Source: Alphaproteobacteria bacterium
GTDB lineage: Bacteria > Pseudomonadota > Alphaproteobacteria > JAEULC01
Assembly: GCA_023150455.1 (NCBI GenBank)
Contig: JAKLKW010000035.1
Location: forward strand, 1-38,046
Direction of reading: 5' to 3'
DNA: 38,046 nt
Below the pieces are notes generated by a model. The model was not told the DNA's origin and ran no database searches. It saw nothing but the letters and a program-made list of their open reading frames with translations. The stretch's first letter is position 1, and each line of letters starts with the position of its first letter. A program made the translations under genes and the position numbers. Below, piece after piece: positions 31,836 to 38,046 of this stretch.

Positions 31836-32185
31836 TCGTGCCGCCGGCCGGCGTTCGGGTTCTGGTGGCGAGCAAGCCGGTCGACTTCCGCAAGGGGATG
31901 GACGGGCTTGCGGCGCTGGCGCAGCAGGAGTTGGGGCAAGACCCGTTCTGCGGCACGGTGCTGGTATTCCGGGCCAAGCGGGCGGACCGGCTGAAGCTGC
32001 TGGTGTGGGACGGCAGCGGGCTGGTGCTGGTGAGCAAGCGGCTGGAGCAGGGCCGGTTCAAATGGCCGCCGGTGATGAATGGCATGATGCGGCTGTCGCC
32101 GGCGCAGTTGGCTGCGCTGCTCGAAGGGCTCGACTGGTCGCGCGTGCACGTGCCGCGGATCCTGCGGCCGAAGCTGGCATCGTGA
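31832..32185 (+). CDS. tnpB: IS66 accessory protein TnpB (Orf2)
   Basis: 117 aa. VRVLVASKPVDFRKGMDGLA, then DPFCGTVLVFRAKRADRLKL, LLVWDGSGLVLVSKRLEQGRF-type sequence and LSPAQLAALLEGLDW form the complete IS66 Orf2 signature. Start overlaps tnpA. It is essential for many IS66 elements though its biochemical action is not clear. No truncation is seen. Confidence 0.96.
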   Translation: MIVPPAGVRVLVASKPVDFRKGMDGLAALAQQELGQDPFCGTVLVFRAKRADRLKLLVWDGSGLVLVSKRLEQGRFKWPPVMNGMMRLSPAQLAALLEGLDWSRVHVPRILRPKLAS

Positions 32186-32256
32186 GGCTGCGACACGATG
32201 ACTCAGCGCGTGATCATCCTGTCGCGATGACGCGCGAATCGTGATTCACTGCGGGC

Positions 32257-33831
32257 ATGGCCGAGGCCGTGAACGATCCGCTTCCCAATGATGTAGCCGC
32301 GCTCCAGGTGCTGCTGCGCAACGTGACGGCGGAGCGTGACGCGGCGATCGCCGAGCGCGACCTGGAAAGGGAGCGCAACGAGCGGCTGAAGCATCTCTTG
32401 CACCAGCTGCGGCGAGCGCAGTTCGGCCGCCGCTCGGAGAAGCTCGATGCCGATCAGATGCAGCTCGCGCTCGAGGACATCGAGCAGGCAATAGCCGAGA
32501 ACGAGGCCGAGGCGGAGAAGCGCAACCCGCCGCTGCGCGCCGAGCGCGGCCGGCACCGGCGCGAGGCGCGCCCGTCCCTGCCGGCGCATCTGCCGCGCAT
32601 CGAGGTCACCGTCGAGCCCGAGACCACCGCCTGCCCGTGCTGCCGGGGCACGATGCATGTGATTGGCGAGGACAAGTCGGAGCGGCTCGACGTCGTCCCG
32701 GCGCAGTACCGGGTGATCGTCACCCGCCGTCCGAAGTACGCCTGCCGCGCCTGCTCGGGTACGGTCGTGCAGGCGCCGGCCCCGGCGCGGCTGATCGAGG
32801 GCGGACTGCCGACCGAGGCGCTGGTCGCCCAGGTGCTGGTCAACAAGTACGCCCACCATCTGCCGCTCTACCGTCAGGCGCAGATGCTGGCGAGCCAGGG
32901 CATCGCCATCGACCGCTCGACCCTGGCGTGCTGGGTCGGCCATGCCGCCGCCGAGCTTGCACCGCTGACCGGGCGGCTGCTCGCGATGATCCTCGCCTCA
33001 CCGAAGATCGCCGTCGACGAGACGCCGGTGCCCGTGCTCGACCCCGGGCGCGGGCGAACCAAGACCGGCTACTTCTGGGCCATCGCGCGCGACGACCGGC
33101 CGTGGGGCGGCAGCGACCCGCCCGCCGTCGTCTACACCTATGCGCCGGGCCGCGGTGGTGCGGAGGGCCTGAAGCCGTTGATGAGCTATGCCGGCATCGT
33201 GCAGTGCGACGGCTACGCCGCCTACAAGCAACTGGCCGATCCCGATCGCGCGGCCGGCACCGTGACGCTCGCCTTCTGCTGGACGCATCTGCGGCGGCGC
33301 TTCTACGACCTCGCCAAGGAAGGCGCCGCGCCGATCGCCGAGGAGGCGCTCCGGCGCATCGCCGCGCTCTACGCGATCGAGGCTGGCATTCGCGGCCGCA
33401 GCGCCGCGGAACGTCGCGCCGTCCGTCAGGCCAAGAGCCAACCGCTCGTCGCGGTGCTCAAGGCCTGGCTCGAGCAGCAGCTCGCCGGTCTGTCAGGCAA
33501 GTCCACCCTCGCCGGCGACATCCGTTACGGCCTCAACCACTGGGACGGCCTGACGCGCTATCTCCAAGACGGCCGCATCGAGATGGACACCAACATCGTC
33601 GAGCGCTCGATCAGGCCAGTGGCCCTCAATCGCAAGAATGCTCTGTTCGCCGGCCACGACGAGGGCGCGGCCAACTGGGCCTGCATCGCCTCGCTCATCG
33701 AGACCTGCAAGCTCTGCGGCGTCGAGCCGCAGTCCTGGCTCGCCGGCACCCTCACCAAGCTCGTCAATCTCTGGCCCGCCGCGCGCATCGACGAGCTCTT
33801 GCCTTGGAACGCTCCACGCCTCGCAGCTTGA
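32257..33831 (+). CDS. tnpC: IS66 transposase TnpC
   Basis: 524 aa. An N-terminal coiled coil (NVTAERDAAIAERDLERERN) and a zinc-finger-type segment (ACPCCRG, YACRACSG) precede the DDE core: VDETPVPVLDPG (first Asp), YAGIVQCDGYAAYKQL (second Asp), and MDTNIVERSIRPVALNRKN (Glu). The C-terminal GHDEGAANWACIASLIETCK is the classical IS66 tail. Full length with no frameshift, so it should be active. It catalyses cut-and-paste or copy transposition between the element's inverted repeats. Confidence 0.97.
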   Translation: MAEAVNDPLPNDVAALQVLLRNVTAERDAAIAERDLERERNERLKHLLHQLRRAQFGRRSEKLDADQMQLALEDIEQAIAENEAEAEKRNPPLRAERGRHRREARPSLPAHLPRIEVTVEPETTACPCCRGTMHVIGEDKSERLDVVPAQYRVIVTRRPKYACRACSGTVVQAPAPARLIEGGLPTEALVAQVLVNKYAHHLPLYRQAQMLASQGIAIDRSTLACWVGHAAAELAPLTGRLLAMILASPKIAVDETPVPVLDPGRGRTKTGYFWAIARDDRPWGGSDPPAVVYTYAPGRGGAEGLKPLMSYAGIVQCDGYAAYKQLADPDRAAGTVTLAFCWTHLRRRFYDLAKEGAAPIAEEALRRIAALYAIEAGIRGRSAAERRAVRQAKSQPLVAVLKAWLEQQLAGLSGKSTLAGDIRYGLNHWDGLTRYLQDGRIEMDTNIVERSIRPVALNRKNALFAGHDEGAANWACIASLIETCKLCGVEPQSWLAGTLTKLVNLWPAARIDELLPWNAPRLAA

Positions 33832-33833
33832 GC

Positions 33834-33887
33834 TATCATCCCATCGTATGGGCAAGGGTCTATCATCCCATCGTATGGGCAAGGGTC
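33834..33887. repeat. Two tandem 27-bp repeats at the IS66 right end
   Basis: The 27-mer beginning TATCATCCCATCGTATGGG is present at 33834-33860 and 33861-33887 without mismatch. Each includes CCCAT-CGT-ATGGG, a small palindrome. They fill the space between the tnpC stop and the right inverted repeat, where transposase binding sites would be expected. Confidence 0.92.
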
Positions 33888-33903
33888 CAGAAGCACCGCT
33901 TAC

Positions 33904-33911
33904 GACGCGGT
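33904..33911. repeat. Right 8-bp target-site duplication of the IS66 element
   Basis: GACGCGGT, identical to 31343-31350. The last base (33911) is also the first base, read on the plus strand, of the stop codon of the minus-strand HigA-like remnant. Confidence 0.92.
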
Positions 33912-33997
33912 CACGCCGCGCGTCGGATCAGGACATCGGCCGGGATACGCCATTCGTCGTGCAGGCGACGAATCGCCCGAAGCGGCAGTATGCGGGT
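33911..33997 (-). pseudogene. C-terminal remnant of a HigA-like antitoxin
   Basis: About 28 codons are open on the minus strand, ending at a TGA (33913-33911). They read LPLRAIRRLHDEWRIPADVL then IRRAA, which resembles the end of HigA-type HTH antitoxins (RxLHxEWxIPAxxLIR). An in-frame stop at 33998-34000 lies upstream and no start codon or HTH is present. The DNA upstream is replaced by short repeats. The gene would have been next to moaA before the IS66 insertion, but its loss of N-terminus is on the side away from the element. Match is from memory of the family. Confidence 0.5.
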
Positions 33998-34005
33998 TCA
34001 GGGGC

Positions 34006-34129
34006 GGGTTCAGGGGACACTATACTTATTCGGGTTCAAGGGACACTATACTCATTTCCCCTTGGCATTCAGGGGAGAGGGTTCAGGGGAGGGTTCAGGG
34101 GACACTATACTCATTTCCCCTTGGCATTC
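34006..34129. repeat. Array of GGGACACTATACT repeats
   Basis: The motif GGGTTCAGGGGACACTATAC starts at 34006 (25 bp matching) and at 34091. A one-mismatch form starts at 34032. Copies at 34032-34070 and 34091-34129 extend to 39 bp with a shared ending TCATTTCCCCTTGGCATTC and differ at one base. They resemble the repeated GGGGACA-type motifs found beside IS200-like REP-associated transposases, but no transposase gene is present. Confidence 0.85.
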
Positions 34130-34221
34130 GGCTTCGGTCCGGGCCTTGCGGCGGGCGAGAACGCGGCCGCTGGGCAGCTGCCGCCCCGCGCGCTCGCCGG
34201 CGCGACTCCAATTACGTATGA

Positions 34222-34288
34222 TGTCCCCATAATTCCAACGTATATAATTCCTGTCCCCATAATTCCCGTATGATGTCCCCATAATTCC
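34222..34288. repeat. Three copies of TGTCCCCATAATTCC
   Basis: Copies at 34222-34236, 34252-34266 and 34274-34288. Copies 1 and 3 are preceded by CGTATGA. The AT-rich, low-GC character contrasts with the surrounding DNA. Same general GGGGACA type as the array 100 bp to the left, in inverse sense. Confidence 0.85.
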
Positions 34289-34311
34289 ACATCATCCCAT
34301 GTCCGCACGCC

Positions 34312-35523
34312 CTACCCCGCCGGCCTTCGCCGCGAGTGCGGCACCACGGCGAGCGCCAGCGCCACATCGATGAGCGCGAACGCGAGCAGCGCCGCCAGCA
34401 GCACGTTCGCGCCGGAAAGGTCGAGCAGGAACGCGGCCGCCCCGGGCGCCAGCGCCGAGGCCAGCATGGACGGCCGGCCGAGCTTGCCCATCAAGATCGC
34501 GTAGCCGGTCGCGCCGAACAGCGCCAGCGGCAGGGTGCCGCGCGCGATCGATCGGATGCCCACGCCGGCGCCGTAGAGCACCAGCGCCAGGGCGAGGATC
34601 GGAAATCCCAGCAGCAGCATGGCAATGCCGGTCGAGACCAGCAGCGTCGACACGACCATGGTCCAGACCGGATGGAAATGCCGGCCGACCGCCATCTCCA
34701 CGACGCGCGCGCCGACCTGGCTCGGGCCCACCAGGGCGCCGAGTCCGACCGCGGCGGCCAGCGGGATGTCGCGCGCCTGCAGCACGGTCAGCAGGTGCAC
34801 CGAGAACACCGCCGTGATGACCGAGGACAGGGTCAGGCACAGCGCGACGAGCCAGAACAGGGAGGCGCTCGGCGCCGCCGCCGCTTCCGCCTCGCCCGCC
34901 GCCGGCCCCGCCTTTCGCGCCGACGGCGCCGGCAGATCGCGGCGTTCCTCGCGCGGCAGGGCGAACCAGCAGATCGGCAGCAGGACCAGCAGGTCGATCG
35001 CGGCATAGACCAGGCAGGCGCCGCGCCAGCCCAGGTTCGCCGCCAGGAAGGCGCTCAGCGGCCAGCAGACCGTGCTGGCGAAGCCGCCATAGAGCGTGAG
35101 CGTCGTGATGGCCCGGCGCGCCTCGGTGCCGTAGAGGCGGCCGAGCGTGGCGAAGGCGGGATCGTAGAGGCCGGCGCCGATCCCCACGCCCATCACGAGC
35201 CAGGCCAGCACGTGGAGCGGGTAGTGCTGCGCCAGCGCCAGCCCGACATGCCCGAGCGCCAGCATCATGGCGCCGACCGCCAGAACGGGACGTCCGCCGA
35301 AGCGCTCGATCTCGCGCCCCACGCGCGGCGAGATCGCGCCGGCGACCAGCAGACCGGCCGTGAATCCGCCGACCACCCAGGTCAGCGGCCAGCCCGTGTC
35401 CTCGGCGACCGGCTTCGCCAGCACGGCCGGCAGGTAGTAGGACGAGCCCCAGGCCAGGATCTGGTTGATGCCCAGCGCGCCGACGACGAGCCATTGCGAC
35501 CGAGAGCCGAGGCCCGGCGCCAT
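34312..35523 (-). CDS. MFS transporter of the ars operon (ArsK-like possible)
   Basis: 403 aa from ATG at 35523; a GTG at 35535 that overlaps the acr3 stop (GTGA) is equally plausible. Twelve spans in two halves with a cytoplasmic Pro/Ala/Glu loop at about 194-216. QWLVVGALGINQILAWGSSYYLPAVL in the first span region and GREIERFGGRPVLAVG as motif A are visible. MFS proteins in ars operons include ArsJ and ArsK, which export organoarsenicals or arsenite; no GAPDH partner (needed for ArsJ) is present here, so an ArsK-like role is the better guess. The direct overlap with acr3 supports an arsenic-related role. Confidence 0.75.
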   Translation of the reverse strand: MAPGLGSRSQWLVVGALGINQILAWGSSYYLPAVLAKPVAEDTGWPLTWVVGGFTAGLLVAGAISPRVGREIERFGGRPVLAVGAMMLALGHVGLALAQHYPLHVLAWLVMGVGIGAGLYDPAFATLGRLYGTEARRAITTLTLYGGFASTVCWPLSAFLAANLGWRGACLVYAAIDLLVLLPICWFALPREERRDLPAPSARKAGPAAGEAEAAAAPSASLFWLVALCLTLSSVITAVFSVHLLTVLQARDIPLAAAVGLGALVGPSQVGARVVEMAVGRHFHPVWTMVVSTLLVSTGIAMLLLGFPILALALVLYGAGVGIRSIARGTLPLALFGATGYAILMGKLGRPSMLASALAPGAAAFLLDLSGANVLLAALLAFALIDVALALAVVPHSRRRPAG

Positions 35524-35531
35524 CGGGGCGG

Positions 35532-36602
35532 TCACCGGCGGCTGGTCCCGGCCTCGTACCAGTGCTTGGTTGCTTCCGTCAGGCGCACGACCGACAACAT
35601 CACTGGAACCTCGACCAACACCCCGACGACCGTGGCCAGCGCCGCGCCGGACTCGAAGCCGAACAGCACGATCGCCGTCGCCACCGCCAGCTCGAAGAAG
35701 TTGCTGGCGCCGATCAGCGCCGACGGCGCCGCGATGCAATGCGGCACACGCGCGGCGCGGTTGAGAAGATAGGCCAGCCCGGCGTTGAAATAAACCTGCA
35801 ACAGGATCGGTACCGCGAGCATCGCGATGACCAGCGGCTCTGCCGTGATCTGCCGCCCCTGGAAGCCGAACAGCAGCACCAGCGTCGCCAGCAGCGCGAC
35901 CAACGACACCGGCGACATCGCCTTCAGCATCCGCGCGAGCGCCGCCTCGCCGCCGGCGGCCAAAAGGCGCCGCCGCCACGCCTGGGCGGCGATCACCGGC
36001 ACCACGATGTAGACGACGACCGACAGCGCCAGCGTCTCCCACGGCACCGCGATCGACGACATGCCCAGCAGCAGCCCCACGATCGGCGCGAAGGCGAAGA
36101 CCATGATCGTGTCGTTGAGCGCGACCTGGCCGAGCGTGAAGTTGGCGTCGCCGTCGCAGAGGCCGCTCCAGACGAACACCATGGCGGTGCACGGCGCCGC
36201 CGCCAGCAGGATCAGGCCGGCGACATACGCGTCGAGCTGGTCCGGCGGCAGGTACGGCGCGAACACGTGGCGGATGAAGATCCAGCCGAGCACCGCCATC
36301 GAGAAGGGCTTCACCGCCCAGTTGACCAGCACCGTCACGGTCACGCCGCGCCACGCCGACGCCACCCGGCCCATGGCGCCGAAGTCCACGCGCAGCAGCA
36401 TCGGCACGATCATCAGCCAGACCAGCCCGGCCACCGGCAGGTTGACGCGCGCGACCTCGGCCCGGCCGAGGGCCTGGAACGGCGCGGGCGCGAGATGGCC
36501 CAGCGCCACGCCGGCGACGATGCACAGCGCGACCCAGAGCGTCAGATAGCGCTCGACGAGGCCGAGGCGCGCCTTCGGCGCCGGCGCGGCGATCTCCGTC
36601 AT
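35532..36602 (-). CDS. acr3: Arsenite efflux permease Acr3
   Basis: 356 aa with ten hydrophobic spans. MTEIAAPAPKARLGLVERYL leads into span 1. The critical cysteine is C138 in LAAAPCTAMVFVWS, and E304 in IGASNFFELAVA is the second family signature. This is the Acr3 (bile acid/Na symporter-like) family that expels arsenite by proton exchange. ATG at 36602 overlaps the arsC stop (ATGA). Placed after arsC, it exports the arsenite made by the reductase. Confidence 0.95.
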   Translation of the reverse strand: MTEIAAPAPKARLGLVERYLTLWVALCIVAGVALGHLAPAPFQALGRAEVARVNLPVAGLVWLMIVPMLLRVDFGAMGRVASAWRGVTVTVLVNWAVKPFSMAVLGWIFIRHVFAPYLPPDQLDAYVAGLILLAAAPCTAMVFVWSGLCDGDANFTLGQVALNDTIMVFAFAPIVGLLLGMSSIAVPWETLALSVVVYIVVPVIAAQAWRRRLLAAGGEAALARMLKAMSPVSLVALLATLVLLFGFQGRQITAEPLVIAMLAVPILLQVYFNAGLAYLLNRAARVPHCIAAPSALIGASNFFELAVATAIVLFGFESGAALATVVGVLVEVPVMLSVVRLTEATKHWYEAGTSRR

Positions 36603-37108
36603 TCGTCGCTTCCCGCCGCAGGAATCCGGCCGATGGCATCGACCGCCCGCCGCAGCGCGACCGCGTCCAGCGCCTCGGCGTCGAGCGCGAGGAAGGCGCG
36701 GATGCGCGCCTCGAGCGTAACGTAGGCGCGGCGGAAGGCGCGGCGCTTGTCGGCGTCGCCGCCGGCTTCGGCGGCGGGATCGGGCAAGCCCCAATGCGCC
36801 GTCATCGGCCCGCCCGGCCAGACCGGGCAGGCCTCGCCTGCCGCGTCGTCGCAGACCGTGACGACGAGATCCATCACCGGCGCGCCGGGCGCGGCGAACG
36901 CGTCCCAGCTCTTGCTGCCGAGGCCGCTCACGTCGAAGCCTTCGGCCCTCAGCAGCTCCAGCGCGAACGGGTTCGGCGCGGATTTCGGATGGCTTCCGGC
37001 GCTGAAGGCGCGCCAGCGCCCCTGCCCCAGCCGGTTCACCAGCGCCTCGGCGAGGATGCTCCGCGCCGAGTTGCCGGTGCACAGGATCAGAATGTTGCGC
37101 GGCGTCAC
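36599..37108 (-). CDS. arsC: Arsenate reductase, LMW-phosphatase type
   Basis: 169 aa. The phosphatase loop is CTGNSARS at 10-17 with nucleophile C10. C86 and C94 in VCDDAAGEACPVWPG are the relay pair that passes the disulfide to thioredoxin. D110 is in the GLPDP loop. It reduces arsenate to arsenite. The 30-residue C-terminal extension (DAEALDAVALRRAVDAIGRI) is helical. It overlaps acr3 and follows arsI by 7 bp. Confidence 0.95.
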   Translation of the reverse strand: MTPRNILILCTGNSARSILAEALVNRLGQGRWRAFSAGSHPKSAPNPFALELLRAEGFDVSGLGSKSWDAFAAPGAPVMDLVVTVCDDAAGEACPVWPGGPMTAHWGLPDPAAEAGGDADKRRAFRRAYVTLEARIRAFLALDAEALDAVALRRAVDAIGRIPAAGSDE

Positions 37109-37115
37109 GCCCGGG

Positions 37116-37616
37116 TCAGCCGCGGCAGGCCGCGCGGCCGGTTTCGGCCGGCGCGGTTTCCCGCGACGGCGCGGCGGCGCGGCAGGCGGCGCGACCGGCC
37201 TGCCCGGGCGCGGGCTCGCGCGCCGCCTTGTCGGCCGTGTCCTCGCCGTAGGTCGTGGCCGCTGCGGTGGTGTGGAACGTCTCCCAGGAAATCCCGTCCG
37301 GGTCCTTCAGCCAGGCCTTGTTCGAGCGCGCGTAGCAGCAGGCCGCCTGGTGCTGCTTGGCCACCTCGCTGCCGGCGGCGGCGAGCCGCTCAGCGACCGC
37401 GCCGAGATCCGCGTCGCTTTCGACCTGGATGCCCAGGTGATCGACGCCGGTGGTGGCGCCGCACCGCGAGATCGCGAAGTTCACGCGCGGATCGTCGAGC
37501 ATCCACTTGGCATAGTCCGGCTTCAGCACGGCGGGCGCCGTGTTGAACAGCGTGGAATAGAACGCGATCGACTTCTCAAGATCGTTGACGGCGACGTGCA
37601 CGTGCAGGCGTTGCAT
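37116..37616 (-). CDS. arsI: ArsI/CadI-family glyoxalase (C-As lyase type)
   Basis: 166 aa vicinal-oxygen-chelate fold. Metal ligands H5 (LHVHVAVNDL), H60 (VDHLGIQVE) and E112 (GISWETF) are in place. The vicinal cysteine pair C93-C94 in AACCYARSNKAW corresponds to the pair that binds trivalent methylarsenite in ArsI. It demethylates MAs(III) using Fe(II) and oxygen. The C-terminal 45 residues are an Ala/Pro/Arg-rich extension carrying GRAACR twice, not expected in the family. ATG at 37616 lies 41 bp inside the arsR gene. Confidence 0.88.
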   Translation of the reverse strand: MQRLHVHVAVNDLEKSIAFYSTLFNTAPAVLKPDYAKWMLDDPRVNFAISRCGATTGVDHLGIQVESDADLGAVAERLAAAGSEVAKQHQAACCYARSNKAWLKDPDGISWETFHTTAAATTYGEDTADKAAREPAPGQAGRAACRAAAPSRETAPAETGRAACRG

Positions 37617-37947
37617 CTTCGGCTCCCTTGGCGAATGCGGTGGTCCCGGGGATGCCGCAGCCCTCGCCGCGGCAGCAGTTCTCGGTCAGGAATCCCAGCA
37701 GCCGGTTCATGACGGCGAAGTTGGCCGCGTAGATGATCGACCGCCCCTGGCGCCGCGCCAGCACCAGGCCGGCATGGCGCAGCTGCGCCAGGTGGAACGA
37801 CAGCGTCGGGCCGGCGAGATCGAGCTTCTCGGCCACCCGGCCCGCCGGCAGTCCCTCAGGACCCGCCTGCACCAGCAGCCGGAACACGTCGATCCGGTTC
37901 TCCTGCGCCAGCGCGCCGAGCGCGGCGACGGCGTCTGTCGTTTTCAT
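37576..37947 (-). CDS. arsR: ArsR/SmtB-family repressor
   Basis: 123 aa from ATG at 37947. The winged helix is ALAQENRIDVFRLLVQAG then LDLAGPTLSFHLAQLRHAGL with recognition helix at about 45-58, and RRQGRSIIYAANF as the wing. Putative arsenite ligands are C91-C92 and C97 in ENCCRGEGCG near the C-terminus. It should repress the operon until arsenite binds. The end overlaps the arsI start by 41 bp. The AT-rich promoter upstream carries an inverted repeat. Confidence 0.92.
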   Translation of the reverse strand: MKTTDAVAALGALAQENRIDVFRLLVQAGPEGLPAGRVAEKLDLAGPTLSFHLAQLRHAGLVLARRQGRSIIYAANFAVMNRLLGFLTENCCRGEGCGIPGTTAFAKGAEDATPARARRRQRS

Positions 37948-37966
37948 GTTTCTATAATTATGAAAA
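37941..37966. promoter_or_regulatory. ArsR operator candidate
   Basis: TTTTCAT (37941-37947) and ATGAAAA (37960-37966) are perfect inverted arms around a 12-bp AT-rich centre that is itself symmetrical (ATAATTAT). It covers the arsR start codon and the -10 region of the minus-strand promoter, consistent with autorepression. Confidence 0.5.
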
Positions 37967-37982
37967 TATGGACCGGTGTCAA
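37955..37982 (-). promoter_or_regulatory. Candidate promoter of the ars operon
   Basis: On the minus strand TTGACA (37977-37982) is a perfect -35. An AT-rich stretch containing CATAATTATAG follows 14 to 19 bp later, giving several possible -10 hexamers. It is the only AT-rich tract near the start of arsR. Confidence 0.5.
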
Positions 37983-38046
37983 GCGCCATCGCGCGCGCCG
38001 ATGCGGCCCGGCGCGACCGCGGCAGCCGAAGAGCCGAACGCGCCCG

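Larger units (their letters stand above)
31351..33903 (+). mobile_element. IS66-family insertion sequence, complete
   Basis: A 2553-bp element with terminal inverted repeats that begin GTAAGCGGTGC (31351-31361, and reversed at 33893-33903), after which the ends diverge. It carries the three-gene IS66 set, tnpA, tnpB and tnpC, all uninterrupted, and is flanked by 8-bp repeats GACGCGGT. Near the right end a 27-bp sequence is repeated in tandem. The intact genes and identical target duplication indicate recent insertion. Confidence 0.96.
33998..34311. other. Gene-free interval between the HigA remnant and the ars-operon MFS gene
   Basis: About 310 bp with no convincing gene. It holds two sets of short repeats annotated separately (34006-34129 and 34222-34288) and a GC-rich spacer (34130-34215). 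Open frames here come from the repeats. It looks like a scar of several mobile-element events. Confidence 0.75.

Noticed and set aside
1..38046. tRNA or rRNA genes
   Set aside because: No cloverleaf with a GTTCGA-type T-loop in context or rRNA-like conserved sequence was found on reading both strands.

Overview
The window is GC-rich, densely coded and reads as chromosomal DNA of an alphaproteobacterium (Rhodospirillales or Hyphomicrobiales-like). This placement is an inference from codon use, many 4-bp ATGA/GTGA gene overlaps, a paired palindromic element of a type I remember from alphaproteobacterial genomes (27441-27552), and gene content. No rRNA, tRNA or CRISPR array was seen.

Surface-sugar genes fill much of 1-22 kb. 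At the left edge, on the minus strand, are a truncated CMP-sugar synthetase and a CBS-domain sugar-1-phosphate nucleotidyltransferase (PtmE type). At 14.1-21.9 kb, on the plus strand, are a LegB-type dehydratase, a NeuD/LegH-type acetyltransferase, two PtmA-like SDRs around a PtmF-like Gfo/Idh oxidoreductase, and a WbuX-WbuZ-HisH amidination set. Together they suggest a GDP-linked legionaminic-acid-type pathway plus acetamidino decoration. The remaining enzymes (LegC, LegG, LegI) are not in the window and may lie to its left. A carbamoyltransferase with its SxtJ and DUF5989 membrane partners (2.9-5.3 kb) probably decorates a surface glycan. Three toxin-antitoxin modules (ParDE, AbrB/VapC, Phd/VapC) are scattered through this region.

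At 5.9-8.9 kb lies the most unusual block. Two tandem small proteins share an almost identical twin-arginine, leader-like N-terminal block but have unrelated tails. They face a two-gene minus-strand operon encoding a PqqD/HPr-kinase-like fusion and a nucleotidyltransferase. This resembles parts of lasso-peptide tailoring machinery, but no macrolactam synthetase or leader peptidase is present in the window.

Housekeeping and accessory genes follow: a Cys/Met PLP enzyme, a GST, zwf (preceded by three 57-bp repeats), transporters, a PAS protein, a histidine phosphatase, a Vgb-like propeller, a PBP-like regulator divergent from a large multi-cluster 4Fe-4S protein, an SHMT-like enzyme, a DMT transporter and moaA. 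An intact IS66 element (31351-33903) with an 8-bp target duplication sits at the moaA stop codon. Beyond it come a HigA-like fragment and a gene-free zone rich in short repeats. The right end is an arsenic-resistance operon on the minus strand: arsR-arsI-arsC-acr3-MFS.
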